Positions 12,301-23,494 of a stretch of 64,000 nt of DNA are shown piece after piece. The stretch spans positions 83,152,428 to 83,216,427 of the forward strand of contig CM070618.1 of the NCBI GenBank assembly GCA_036346255.1, given 5' to 3'. The notes below the pieces were generated by a model. That model saw only the letters and a list, made by a program, of their open reading frames with translations. It was not told the origin of the DNA and ran no database searches. How positions within the stretch are numbered: position 1 is the first letter of the stretch; each line of letters begins with the position of its first letter. Both the position numbers and the translations under genes were made by a program. This DNA comes from Ampelocalamus luodianensis. Its lineage: Eukaryota; Streptophyta; Magnoliopsida; Poales; Poaceae.

Positions 12301-12891
12301 ACACACTATTCTCTGGCTAAGCGTAGAATAACTATTCTAAGCCTAGCCAGCACACTGCGTGCAACCAGGTCAGGTGGGACACGTGGGAGCGCAATCCTCT
12401 TTCGGGGCGGCCCAATAAGAACAGATATGGGCCATAACCCCTCCCCCCCGACACACACCATGCAATTGGAAGTAAAACATTATGTATGAATCAGTAAACA
12501 AACACCAATTTTACTGTCCATTTACCACGTAGAAATCTGATCCCTTTTTATTCAAGTAACCAACAACAGACGTTTGTCAGTAAACGTGCAAAGGGAGCAA
12601 AGTAATTGTGTTTTCCTTTTTTACCACATGGACCGCACATGTGGTAAAGTTTGTCGATTTAATAGTAAAAGTGTGTGACAAAAAAGTAAAAGGTAGCTTA
12701 CTGTAAGGTAAATGCATTAGATTTGTTTACTGAGTATGTATAACGCAGTAAATGGTTATGTGCGAGACAGTAATAGTGAATGTGCTTATAAGTAATTGTG
12801 TTCGTAACGTTTTACTGAGATTGTATATATCGAAGACAGTAATCATAAAAAATACGATCCAGTAAATGTGTTCATCATAAACAGTAAATAG
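12301..12891. repeat. CAGTAAA-rich repetitive sequence, no gene
   Basis: After 'TAAGCGTAGAATAACTATTC' and a GC-rich stretch, the rest is dense in CAGTAAA/TTTACTG motifs like those of the array at 10.2-11.6 kb. It ends abruptly at the gypsy remnant near 12892. Confidence 0.5.
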
Positions 12892-13620
12892 GAATCCAAG
12901 CAATTTTTCCGACGAGACTCCGAACACACACTTCTCGGGATTGAGCTTCAAACGGTGTTTTCTGAGGTTGTCGAATGTTTCCTACAAGTCTGTGATATGA
13001 TTAAGTCGTTTGCTGCTTTTTACGACTAGATCATTAACATAGGCTTCCAAGTTTCGGTCTAGTTGAGGAGCAAAAGTCGTTTGCATCAAATGCTGAAAAG
13101 AAGCCCCAACATTCTTTAAACCAAATGGTATTTTGACATAGCAAAATATTCCAAATGGTGTAATGAATGTGGTCTTCTCTTCATCTTCTCGACACATATT
13201 GATCTGGTGGTAACCAGAATATGCATCTAGAAAGCTCAATATTTCACATCCTACAGTAGAGTCAACCAACTGATCGATACGAGGTAAAGGGAAATTATCT
13301 TTTGGACAAGCTTTATTAAGGTTAGTAAAGTCTACGCACATACGCCACTTGCCGTTCAACTTTCTAACCATTACAGGGTTGGCCAACCACTCTAGGTGGT
13401 TGGCTTCTCTTATGAAGCCTGCTTTAAGCAACTTGTCCAATTCTGACCTAATAGCATCTCGTCGATCAGGAGCAAATCTCCGTAACTTCTGTTTTACGGG
13501 TACTTTGTCAGGCCGTAAGGCTAGCATGTGCTCGATCACTTCCCTGGGGACTCCGGGCATGTCGGATGCTTGCCACGCGAAGACATCTGTGTTTGCTCAA
13601 AGGAAAGTGATGAGGGCGTC
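12892..13620 (-). pseudogene. Gypsy reverse transcriptase fragment
   Basis: The frame opens with DVFAW-like residues, then 'PVMVRKLNGKWRMCVDFT', 'NFPLPRIDQLVD', 'SFLDAYSGYHQI' and 'TPFGIFCYVKIPFGLKN', all conserved RT blocks of Ty3/gypsy. The catalytic YVDD box reads YVND: the first Asp of the pair is Asn, which should abolish polymerase activity. A TAG at 12984-12982 follows in the thumb region; the frame continues (LKLNPEKCVFGV) to about 12892 and is then cut off. The copy is dead. Confidence 0.88.
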
Positions 13621-13814
13621 TTCCTATTTTGGGTCGGAAGAATCCCCAATGCGAACAGTCTTGGAGGGCTCCTCCGCGTTCAGAGGAATCTCTTTGACTT
13701 GGTCGTTCGGCTTTGGTGCAGCTTTAGGCTTCGACTTGCTAGTCGAAGGATGACTTTCGTCTCAAGTTGGTATTTGTCCAACCATCTCGAGGGAACGACG
13801 GTCGCAGGAGTGCG

Positions 13815-14729
13815 CTATCTTCTTGTCACAATATATTGATACCCATAATGAGTAGCTATTAAGAATTTTGCCAAAGTTGGTCGTCCGAGTATGGCATTAT
13901 ATGTCGTATCGAAATCGACCACATCAAAGGAGATCTTCTCTGTCCTGAAATTGCTTGGTGAGCCAAACGTTAAAGGAAGAGAAACTTGACTAATTGGTTT
14001 GGCCGGCGACCCCGATACGATTCCATGGAAAGAATATCGTACCGGCCTTACCTTTGTTCTGGGCACTTGCATCTCGTCCAAGGTACTCGTAAATAGTATG
14101 TTTAACGAACTTCCACCATCAACTAAAACCCGATTTACTCGATAATTGTTGATGGTGGGTTCGACCACGATCGGGAACCGACCTGGTCTAGTCGAAGGGA
14201 TCGGGCAATCACCTTTCTCAAAGGCAACAGTGACTTCCGACCACTTCGGTAGTTTATTGATGAGAGGTGAGTCGATTGTGTTTACCTCGCGCTCGACAGC
14301 TTTTAGATATCTTCGTGACTCATATGCCGATGATCCTCCATAGATGTGATCGATGGTGTGTTGCGGATCCTGGAACGGTATTTCCTCCTCGTCATCCGAC
14401 TCCTTTCGTCCACTTGTTTGGTCTACCTGTTCAAGAGTAGGAAGTGGCCCCTTGCTAGAGTAATAGTCTTCGAGTTTTCGTAGAAAAACTCGGCAGTTAC
14501 GAAGGTCATGCCCTTCTTTTTTGTGAAAAGGACACCGCCTTGGTTTGTCATTCTTCCGATCTTGGCGCTTACCTTTACCTCGATCAGAATTCTGCTTGGA
14601 GTTGCGTGGTTCTTTGTCGCTTACGGCCAAGACCTCCTTAGAACCGGTAGATGGAGATTTGTGTCTCTTTGCCTTGTTATTCGATTTCTTAGCCTTTTTA
14701 TCTTTTTTCTTACCACTTTCGTCTGCTTC
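13815..14729 (-). pseudogene. Gypsy nucleocapsid/protease fragment
   Basis: In frame with gag behind the TAG. A Lys/Arg-rich stretch leads into a Cys/His knuckle (CPFHKKEGHDLRNC), followed by an aspartic-protease-like domain with the motif VLVDGGSSLNIL. Here Asp-Gly-Gly replaces the more usual Asp-Thr/Ser-Gly, a form common in plant gypsy elements. A later 'AILGRP' is the expected ILG flap-end motif. The frame stops at 13815. The stretch down to the RT is frameshifted, so the polyprotein is broken. Confidence 0.8.
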
Positions 14730-15612
14730 CTAAGGGATGTTATCTTCACGATCGATAGTGTTGTACCACTCGACTGCTTCAGCGGCAGTCGCGTATCTAT
14801 CGGCCATCTCGAAGAGCTCGGCGACTGTGGCGGGAGGATGTAAAGCGATGTCCTCTGTTATTCTCCTGCTGCGGACTCCCTGCTTGAAAGCCCTGATCAC
14901 GGACGATTCAGAAACTTTCGAAATAGAATTTCGAACCTGACAGAAGCGTCTGATGAATTGGCGCAGAGTTTCATGGTCATTCTGTCTTATTCGGTGCATG
15001 TCGTCCTCCTTTCCAGGGCGGTTGTAAGTGCCCTGGAAGTTCGCCAGCAAAAGGTCGTAGAGGTGCTGCCACGAGTAGATCGATTCGAATGGCTGATTTA
15101 GAAGCCATGATCGAGCCGATCCTTCAAGCACAGTCGGAAGGTAGTTTGCCATTACGTGCTCTCCTCCTCCTGCTGCTCGGATAGCGGTTGTGTAGATCTG
15201 GAGGAATTCAATAGGATTTTGGGTCCCATCGAATTTCTCCATGTTCGCTAGTCGAAAACAAGGTGGCCAACGAACTGCTCGAAAATTGGGTGAAAACGCC
15301 CGACATCCTGAGATAACTTCCTGCCTCCTTCTTTGCAGAAAAGGAGGGTTGACGTCACCAGGTGATCGTACTCGACGATACCCAGTTACAGGTGGGCTGG
15401 ACCTATGATAGTCCTTAGTCTTACGGGGGAAATACTCCTCGTATTTCGTTTGCTGCCGCACATTTCGTCCTTGAAGTGGCGAATGATCACCTCTCCTAGG
15501 GGCTTGTCGGTCTTCAGATGTCCAACGAGCCTTCCTCGGATCGGGAGAGCGACGTGAGCGAGGATCATGTTGTCTCCCATATGACGAGTTATCTAAACGG
15601 CTGGCAGAAGAT
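14730..15612 (-). pseudogene. Gypsy gag (capsid) fragment
   Basis: The frame encodes an Arg/Ser-rich N-terminal stretch followed by a retrotransposon gag domain. Visible landmarks are 'MEKFDGTQNPIEFLQIY', 'ANYLPTVLEGSARSWL' and 'LRQFIRRFCQVRNSI', which form the capsid core of Ty3/gypsy gag. The product would assemble virus-like particles in the cytoplasm. A TAG at 14732-14730 ends the frame just before the basic zinc-knuckle region; the reading frame continues directly behind it, so the stop looks like a CAG-to-TAG mutation rather than a natural end. The 5' end is lost at the junction near 15612. Confidence 0.85.
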
Positions 15613-16170
15613 GGACTACGAATGCAGCAGCAACAGTGGACTACGACATGGATGAACAGGGCGCATGTGGATGTCTGGCATGAGCAGCGTCCGTGCGACC
15701 TTGAGTCGTATGGTGCGTACATGGAGTGGTACTTGCCACAAACGCGTGCAAGACTGACCATTCCTCCTCCGGAGCGCCCAGAGGAGGTGACACAGCATAC
15801 GCACTTGGAGAGCCTCCGCCGCACATACGATCGTCACATCGCTTCGTGACGTGATGACACCGTTCGACACTTACAACCTCTAGTTCGCAGTTTCATTGAT
15901 GACATTCGTACCTTTTGTTAATGAACCTGTTACGTATGTCACTACAGTTAGAGCGGGCGCTGCGCATCCAGAGCGCATCAGACAATGCCCTCCGCTCGAG
16001 ATAGCCCGGTGGGATATAGAACATCCCGAGATGAAGGATATAAAAAAGTGCGGTTTGAAGCACATCTCGTGCTCACCCGCTAGGATGAGCGAGAGAAATA
16101 ATAAAGAACTTGCTAACATCATGTCGCGTAGGTCCATGCGGTCATTCGAGGTTCTTAGGACGTACTAACA
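15613..16170 (+). pseudogene. Plant mobile domain (PMD) fragment
   Basis: The plus-strand frame 15622-15849 has 'AHVDVWHEQRPCDLESYGAYMEWYLPQTRARLTIPP', written here only as landmarks: H-V-D-V-W, then YMEWY near residue 35 and TRARLTI. This resembles the C-terminal end of PMD (MAIN/MAIL1-like) proteins, a domain shared between host genes and MULE or gypsy elements. The N-terminal PMD core is missing, apparently cut by the gypsy junction at about 15612. Further open frame to 16168 cannot be assigned. PMD frames are often found inside plant MULEs, which fits the neighbouring mudrA. Confidence 0.5.
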
Positions 16171-16859
16171 TCGTTCCATCTTGCCTGCGTGGGGCGATGA
16201 TGAGGATATGCGACGGGAGCTCCTCTAGGTTCGGTGCCCCACAAGACGTTCGTGCCAAAGCTCCTCGGCACGCAGTACGCCCAAGGCTAGAGTTCATCCG
16301 CACAACCGAGTTGCGGGCATCATACCCCAGTAGTCGCCTGCTCAGGTGTCCCCGCTATGGTCACCATGACCTAGCGAGTCCAACGGTCTCCGACTCTCCA
16401 AACCGACACGGCGTGGACGATTCCAGCATTTCAGTGAGAGTAGTGGCTGGTCATCGTATTATGCGATTTTATTTTACTATACGATACTAATATCGCTACA
16501 TTGTAGGTAAGTCTTGTCTTTTATCACGTACATATCATCCGAAAGCAAAACACCTTATTTTGTAGGAGTTTGTCATACATATAGCAAAACAAAATATGAA
16601 TACAAATATACACAAACATAATCGCATAACACGGAAGGATATGCCAAAGTCTAGATAATTTTACAAAGAGTGTTCTATTTAACAATGCTGTGTGCTACTT
16701 GCCTTCGCGACGCCATAGCGAGTGCCCTTGTCTCAGATGGCTACCCATCCTCCCCGCGACCGTGGATACGACCACTTGAGGCCGACGATCTCAACGAGAA
16801 AATGGTCTCGATCGAAGGAGCCTTCCCCTTCGCCTTGTCGCCATACCCCACGAACAACA

Positions 16860-17490
16860 CTCCACATCATTAGGCATGACCAGAGAAGGTGTGTTGAAGT
16901 CATCCATGTCCTATCGATTCCATGATGTAAGTGCAAGCAGGCATTGTATAGTGAAAATCGTAACATTAAGGATGTAAATTCTTCATAACTCACGCCAAAG
17001 TCGTCGATATGGATTACGCCATAGCGACGACCCACGGGATACGTCTCGATCGAAGGAGCCTTCCCTTCCCTTGTCGCCATACTCTCCACATCGGCGGGTG
17101 TTGAAGCTCCATGTCCCGCATGAGCCTTTCTTCCTGTCCCTTGTCGCAGACTCTCTACGTGCCCTTGTCGGATGGTATGTATGTCAAGTCGTCCATGTCC
17201 TGTGATTCTATGATGTAAGTACATCGTACAGTGAAAAATGTAACAAGGATGTAAATTATTCACAACTCACATCGTCCATATAGATTACGCCCGGACGACC
17301 AGATAGGTTGTGTCGACCGGGCTCAGCCGCATGAGCCTTTCCCTTGCCCTTGTCGCGGGACTCTCCACATCGGGCTGGTATGTTGAAGTCGTCCATGTCC
17401 TGCGATTCTATGATGTAAGTACACCGTACAGTGAAAAATGTAACAAGGATATCAATTCTTCATAACTCACGTCGTCAACAGGGTCCGGTA
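16860..17490 (-). repeat. Tandem exon-intron duplication in the zf-GRF gene
   Basis: Three copies of a module made of an intron end plus an exon start, with the landmark 'GTCCATGTCCT' (plus strand), end near 17400, 17200 and 16911. Each module keeps a minus-strand AG acceptor followed by GACATGGA. The first two have a GTGAGTT donor at the other end (17270-17269 and 16993-16992). The middle exon contains an additional internal partial copy. Confidence 0.75.
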
Positions 17491-17927
17491 CGTAAGGTTT
17501 CCACCGCATGAAGTTCTCGGCCCGCACCGAGTAGTTCAGCATGAACTTCTGCTGGATGAATGCCCTGTCATACATCTCCGTACCGTCGATCCACTGGAAT
17601 AAGTGGCACCGCATCTCGGGCTGCCATTACGTGGGGATGAAGTTAAAAATTTAAGATATTCAACATAGGGAGAGGAAAATCGATGCGTGTGAAAGAAACG
17701 CTTACGATGTGGTGCCCGCACGCGTAGTACACCCGGGCGGCGGTGTCTGGGTGTGTGGACTGAATGATCTCTGCTGGCTCGCCACACACACACTGCGGGA
17801 TCGGAAAACGTGATGGTACTCAAGCATCTTTCGTTGAAAAATCTGGGTATTGTAGATGTTTCCTCTTCTGTGCAAGCCACTTGCGCTTCTGCAATATCCT
17901 CGCGTAGAAGTTTGACGAAGAGTCCAT
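17155..17927 (-). pseudogene. zf-GRF zinc-finger gene of a MULE (4 exons, one nonsense codon)
   Basis: Minus-strand exons 17927-17706, 17620-17471, 17399-17271 and 17199-17155 have consistent GT/AG borders and phases and would give 181 aa. Exon 1 ends in the first half of a GRF zinc finger (PQCVCGEPAEIIQ, then ACGHH). Exon 2 supplies the second half, 'MRCHLFQWIDG'. zf-GRF modules (as in TOP3A, NEIL3 and APE2) bind single-stranded nucleic acid. Exons 3 and 4 begin with the same DMDDF/L sequence and are tandem copies. An in-frame TGA at 17822-17820 lies in exon 1, probably from CGA by CpG decay; otherwise the frame is open. It lies downstream of mudrA on the same strand. A 2.4-kb LTR-type insertion begins 8 bp upstream of the ATG. 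Confidence 0.65.
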
Positions 17928-18324
17928 CGCTGGGTGTCACATCCCCAAATTAATAAAGAGGATTACTATGCATCTCATGAGCATGCATCATTGTTTTCAA
18001 ATATTTACATTATTTATTGCACTTGAAAAATCTCAAAAAGAGATTAAACATACACTTCAAATTTAACTCCAAATAAAAACAGGAACAAAAACATTTGATC
18101 ATCATCTGGAACAATTTATTCAATTACTATATTAATTATCATGAATAAATATAATTTTTCCCAAATTTTTGGGACTGGTTTCAACCCTCAGAAAATTACA
18201 ACACTATTCAGAGACCTACCGTCCCAAAAACCCTTGTGATTTGTTTCAGAATTGTTACAAATTTATTTCTAATTTATTTCTATTTACAAATTGATAGCTT
18301 TGATTTGAGTCAAACTTTAGAGTC

Positions 18325-19670
18325 AAAACTAACCAGCTCTCACGACCTCCCTCGTGGTCGTTTTGCAAAGACCACCGTCATGACCTCCCCCGTGGTCGTT
18401 TTGCAAAGACCACCCTCATGACCTCTCCCGTGGTCGTTTTGCAAAGACCACCCCCACGACCTCTGCTCACTACGACCTCCCTCGTGGTCGTTTTGCAAAG
18501 ACCACCCACATGACATCCCTCGTGTTCATTTTGCAAAGTCCACCCCACGACCTCTGCTCACGACGACCTCTCTCGTGGTCGTTTTGCAAAGACCACTGTC
18601 GGTGTTTTAGAACCGATCTTACGTAAAGATTATTTGATTCGGGGGTCTCCACAATTGATCACGCAGACCAAGGAGACACGAAAATTTTTATACAGGTTCG
18701 GGCCTTCTCCAGAGAGAATAATAACCCTAATCATGTGTGTGTTGTATTTGGTATCCTGGTTACAATTAGGGAAAAGACTTGTGCTCTTTTCCCCCCAAAA
18801 GCCTCTCTCCATTACCTCTAAAAGATGTCTATTTATAGTATGTCGTGAAGGCGGTAGTCGTTCCTGGTCAAGAGGCGCTCATTACTCCGTAATAATGAGA
18901 GTAATTACTAGAGTAGTAACCTCCCCACGTTGCCTAGCGGTTATCAATCAGAGATAATGGTGAGTTACACGTAGTTATTCCAGGTATAACTACATGTCTT
19001 GACTGCTCAGATCTCAAAATTAACAGGGCCTACTAGTGAGTGGGCCTGGTTATCTATGGAGAAGTCGTGGCAGCACTAGTCGTAGCTGGACTTACGACCA
19101 GAAGGTAGTCGTAGAAAAGCTTACGACTAGATGCTAGTCGTAGAAAGACTTATGACCAGAGATAATCGTAGAAGAACTTACGATTATATGGTAATCGTAG
19201 AAAGACTTACGACTATAGGGGTGCTCGTAGAAAGACTTATGACCACCTAATTGATTTCTCCCTTACTATTGCAAAGGTGTATACTCGATAGTTGTGTGGT
19301 GTCATATTTATCCAAATTATCCAATTATAGTAAAATAATAAAATAAGGATTATTAGATCCTCATCAACCACCCTCACGACCTCCCTCGTTTTCGTTTTGC
19401 AAAGACCGACCTCCCTCGTTTTCGTTTTGCAAAGACCACCCTCACAACCTCCCTCGTGGTCGTTTTGCAAAGACCACCCTCATGACCTCCTCCGTGGTCG
19501 TTTTGCAAAGACCACCCTCATGACCTCCCTCGTGGTCGTTTTGCATACACCACCCCCACGACCTCTACTCACTACGACCTTCCTCGTGGTCATTTTGCAA
19601 AGACCACCCTCATGACCTCCCTCATGGTCGTTTTGCACAGACCACCCCCACGACCTCTACACACTGGAAA
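18325..19670. repeat. 38-bp minisatellite split by a solo LTR
   Basis: The unit is about 38 bp and includes 'ACCTCCCTCGTGGTCGTTTT' followed by GCAAAGACCACC. About six copies lie at 18330-18596 and about seven at 19367-19665, interrupted by the LTR at 18597-19366. Each unit contains the inverted pair ACGACC...GGTCGT and could form a small hairpin. Confidence 0.85.
18597..19366 (-). mobile_element. Solo LTR of a gypsy element (770 bp, TSD ACCAC)
   Basis: The termini are TGTCGGTGTTTTAG and CTCATCA, i.e. TG...CA, flanked by ACCAC at 18592-18596 and 19367-19371. In minus orientation it begins TGATGAGGATC and ends CACCGACA. It carries about six imperfect 'CGTAGAAAGACTTACGACTA' repeats near 19070-19245. 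The same end and the same internal repeat occur in the LTR at 57360-57917, so both belong to one family. No internal domain remains, so it is a recombination product. Confidence 0.82.
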
Positions 19671-20404
19671 TTGTATTAACTTGATAAATGCACAACTAAT
19701 TCATTTTAACTCCAAATGCAGTGAAACCACTTTTGATAATTTTCATTTTTAGTGAACTTATTTCTAAAAATGGTTTCAATCTCACCTCTACCACATAACA
19801 TATAGTTTGGGGAAAGTGATCCAAAAACTAATTATTTTTTACACTATAAAATGCCGATAACTTTGAAAATTCATAACTAAATCATGAAAACTCCAAATGA
19901 GGTAAACTCAACTATTTTGGTCTTATATTAATATTCTCTATCCACCCATATAATCGTTGTCCTCACCATTGCTCTACAAATTTTGACCAAATAATTAATT
20001 TTGGTGAACAATAACAGATTGCAATTAAATTGGATTTTTCTTAAATATGATATTCAAACGGCTATAACTCTCACATACTATATCCAAATGGAATGATTCT
20101 TTCACCTAAATTCATCTAAAATCATGAACTAGCTGCTGCAGAGAATTCCTAAATTTTTGAACACTTTGATTTTTGAGGTATTTCTCGATGTTTATTGATG
20201 TTTTTAAATTCTCTAGAGACCGAAGCGGTTGACATAGACTCCTACACTAATGAGAGTTAGCAAATCAGCTTTTAGCAAGGCAAACATCATTTGAACTTTC
20301 TTCTTGTATCATATTGATCCCAGTTTTAATACATTAGAGTTTGAAATGCACTGGGTATCATAGAATTATGCGTTGTACATAACAAACAAGACAAAAACTT
20401 TAAA

Positions 20405-22713
20405 TTATGACACTGAATGACAACCGAATGAGTTGGGCCTATTGGGACAATCCTTCATTGAGTGCCCAGGGGTCTTGCATATCCTGCTCTTGATTGTGCG
20501 GCTAATACTGGTACATTGACTAGCATCCATGTCATTCCGGAAGCGCCGCGTCTGCCATCGCCCCTTCCCTATTCTCTTCAAGTCCCTATTGGGACCCCAT
20601 TACACCAAGTTCAGCTAAAGATCCTTGTAGTTCATTTTCAAGCCGTACGAGTGAAACTCTGCACTCCATGTACCGAATAGGTGCTGCATGTCGTAGTACT
20701 CAGAGATGTACGGTGTAGCCATCTGCCGCATTTGCGCACATGCCTTGTACAGGTGCGAGCATGGCTTGTGGAGGAGCTTTGGCTTGTTGCAGGTGCATGT
20801 CGCCACATCACCCAGGGAGCATGCCTGTTTTCTTTCCCCCCTAGCATGACTATTGATGTATTTCTGTCGAAGCTTGATCTTGTACTTTCGCCTGAGGCCG
20901 TCGATCACCCGGATGTCATGCATTTGGGCCTTCTCCATCTTCCGGTCCATGTGTCTCTGCATATTCTCAGACCACTGCTTGCCTTCGTCCACCTGTCGCT
21001 TGGCTGTGGTGGCTCTATTGACGAAATAACCAACGGTGCGAGTCCATGTCTCTTGGACGATCGCGGTGAAAGGGAGGCCGCGCACACCTTTGAGGACGCT
21101 ATTGTAGACCTCGGATATGTTGGTCGTCATAATCCCGTACCTCGCACCGTTTGTGTCATAGAGGATGGACCATTTCTTCAATTCAGGAGCGTGGCATTTA
21201 ATCCACTCAGAGAAGCTTATGGCGCTACTGGGTTGCTCCCCCCCAGAGTAGACTCTCTTGTATGTCTCGTAGTCCGGTGTTCGAGGTCTCTCCAAATAGA
21301 CTCAAACTTTCGTCTCTGGTTCTGCAGACATAATGCCTTGAACGTCTTCATGAGTTCCTGATTGCGGAACCGCATGAACAGGTTAGATGCAAGATGCCTC
21401 ATGTACCACCTGGATTGCACGTCGTTCCACTGGTGAGATGGATCCATCCCACTGCAAGGTGTTGATGGCCGCCAACAACCCAGTATTGCGGTATGTGATT
21501 AGGTAGACGTTGGGTCGGTCTCCTACCACCACCCTCTTCATGTTCTCCAAGAACCACAGCCAGTTGGATGTGTTCTCGCTCTCCATAATCTCGGCACAAG
21601 GTTGTAAGCCTCTTCGTATTTCCTTTACATAGTCTCGATGACCTTCTGCTTGGCTCGCCAGACCTTGCTGTAGCTAACTGGATAGCCAACCTGATTGATG
21701 ACTTTCGACATCATCATTTTGGGGGAGATAAACATGTCCGCCTCAACTAGGTGTGTGATGAGATTTGCAACATATGTGGTAGTCACGTTTAGATGCTGCC
21801 GCAGGGGCTCACTGAGCTCGCAAGTGTGGTCGATCAGCTCCTTGACTGTGAAGACCGAGCCAAAGATCTTTGCTCGGTGAGCGCTGACCTTGCCAGGGCA
21901 GCCTTCTACTATGCACTTCATTGCGTACTTTCCTGGGTGCACTCGGCATACACGGTTGATGGACAGGGCTTACCATGCTATAGCTTGTTGCACAACCACC
22001 TTGTTTGGGAAGCGCTACCCAACTAGGAGGGCGTCGGCTTCAAACCCCCCCTGGGAGCCTTCTTCTTGTGGCATTACGAGCGAACGCACCGCGATATCAT
22101 CAAGTCTCGATACCACGTAAGGACCACCAGCTTCGTGTGCGTCCTCGTCGGTACCATTTGAGCTTAGGTCGGTGCCCTCATCGGACTCCAACCCGAGAGG
22201 CTCGTCCGGTAGATACTCATGGCAGTTGATGCGGGCCGATCACCATGTTTTTGCCCTCTCATTTGGCACAAAATTAGGTACGGAACTTCCCTTCGAGGCA
22301 ACACATTCCGTGCTGCCATCTTCAAGCTCGGGCTGTGCTTGCCCGCTTGTAAAGGCCTCGGCATCATCAGGGTTTCCCGATGCCCTATGTACAAAATTCA
22401 CGTACACCATAGGCTTCCCGTGAATGGCCGCCTCGGGCTGGGAGACAATCTCCATGTACTGCCTCCATGCTATGCTTCCATTCACCTTGACGAGCTCCCA
22501 CACATAATTCGTGCAGGTGATCGCCTCGATCATAACTTTCTTCATCGTTGCCTCCGTGACGAACTCCCCCCGAATGCAGCTTCGCAACTCGTGAATATTC
22601 ATCGCGTAGAGCCCCTCCGCCCAAACCACCTTGTACTGGCATCTCGACAGGTCTAACCCATCGTGTCCGGCCCGTACGAGACTATCGTCGTAAAACACAA
22701 ACAAGTCTTGCAT
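20405..22713 (-). pseudogene. MULE transposase (mudrA-like), inactivated
   Basis: Minus-strand pieces in order: 22713-22240 is an N-terminal region starting MQDLFVFYDDSLV; about 22030-21625 has 'FPNKVVVQQAIA' and the MuDR DNA-binding Cys/His region 'MKCIVEGCPGKVSAHR'; 21586-21383 resumes in the MULE catalytic domain with 'SENTSNWLWFLENM'; 21295-20615 is the C-terminal part with a SWIM zinc finger (CTCNKPKLLHKPCSH). A terminal knuckle (CKTPGHSMKDC) ends at a TAA, 20407-20405. About 100 residues including the first catalytic Asp are missing before SENTSNW. The expected second Asp region reads TYRNTG. Stops and frameshifts separate the pieces, so it is clearly non-functional. It would have catalysed transposition of the surrounding MULE in the nucleus. 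Confidence 0.85.
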
Positions 22714-22734
22714 GTTCGAAAATACCTAAAGCCA

Positions 22735-23345
22735 CAACAACCACTAAATAATTACGACTAATTAATTACCACTAAACTAATTCATTACTAGTGAAATAAC
22801 TAATTACAACTAATCAATTACATCTAAACCAACTAATTATAATTCATTAATTACCACTACAAAATTACCAGTACTTCACTTACTTAATATGCTCTAATGA
22901 TGACTACTAAACTAATTACGACTAATTAATTACCACTAAACTAATTCATTACTAGTGAACTAACTAATTACAACTAATTAATTACCTCTAAACTAACTAA
23001 TTACGACTGATTAATTACCACTACACTAATTCATTACCACTTACTCAATATGCCGTAATGATGATTACTAAACTAATTACAACTAATTCATTACTACTGA
23101 ACTAACTAATTACGACTAATTAACTACCTCTAAACTAACTAATTACGATTGATTAATTACCACTACAAAATACAAGTATTTCATTTTCACTTACTTAATA
23201 TGTTGTAATAATGACTACTAAACTAATTACGACAAATTAATTAGCACTAAACTAATTCATTACTAGTCAACTAACTAATTATGACTAATTAATTACCCCT
23301 AAACTATCTAATTACGACTAGCTGACTAAGACTAAGTAATTATGA
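22735..23345. repeat. AT-rich tandem repeat upstream of mudrA
   Basis: Units of about 150-160 bp are marked by 'AATATGCTCTAATGATGA' and variants near 22888, 23049 and 23199. Each consists of short 'ACTAATTACGACTAATTAAT' modules. It lies between the mudrA start and its probable promoter, so it may sit in the leader or a leader intron. Confidence 0.75.
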
Positions 23346-23494
23346 CTGCGGTAATAACGGCAAAAGCATAACACAAATTATCTGCCCTTTGGAGGAAGTA
23401 ATCAATCAGCCCTTCGGGGGAAGTAATCAATCAAGACCGAGCGACGAGAAGCACGAAAACAGTTAACCTCCTAATAAAATTAATTATGTTACGT

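Larger units (their letters stand above)
12892..15612 (-). mobile_element. Ty3/gypsy remnant: gag-protease-RT
   Basis: Minus-strand order gag (right), zinc-knuckle/protease, reverse transcriptase (left) is that of Ty3/gypsy. Neither LTR, RNase H nor integrase is present. The right border lies near 15612, where the sequence changes into a plant-mobile-domain fragment. The left border is near 12892 in the RT thumb region, next to CAGTAAA repeats. Gag and protease resemble the large Tat-type rice elements. Confidence 0.85.
17935..20351. mobile_element. LTR-type insertion with TSD CTGGG, containing a nested solo LTR
   Basis: It starts TGTCACATCC, like the TGTAACATCCC ends at 44043 and 56936, and ends AAATGCA. 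CTGGG is found at 17930-17934 and 20352-20356, a 5-bp target-site duplication. Subtracting the nested LTR leaves about 1.64 kb. No gag or pol is visible, so it is probably a solo LTR or a small non-autonomous element. It contains the 38-bp tandem array described separately. Confidence 0.6.

Noticed and set aside
9935..12891. Helitron with a 3' hairpin and CTRR end
   Set aside because: Small hairpins near 11795 and 12325 exist, but no TC start, correctly spaced CTRR end or A/T insertion site could be matched.
20681..21361. 226-codon plus-strand frame opposite mudrA
   Set aside because: It is the complement of the transposase C-terminal exon and shows no domain.
22735..23345. CRISPR-like array
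   Set aside because: Units are AT-rich tandem repeats without regular unique spacers, in plant DNA.
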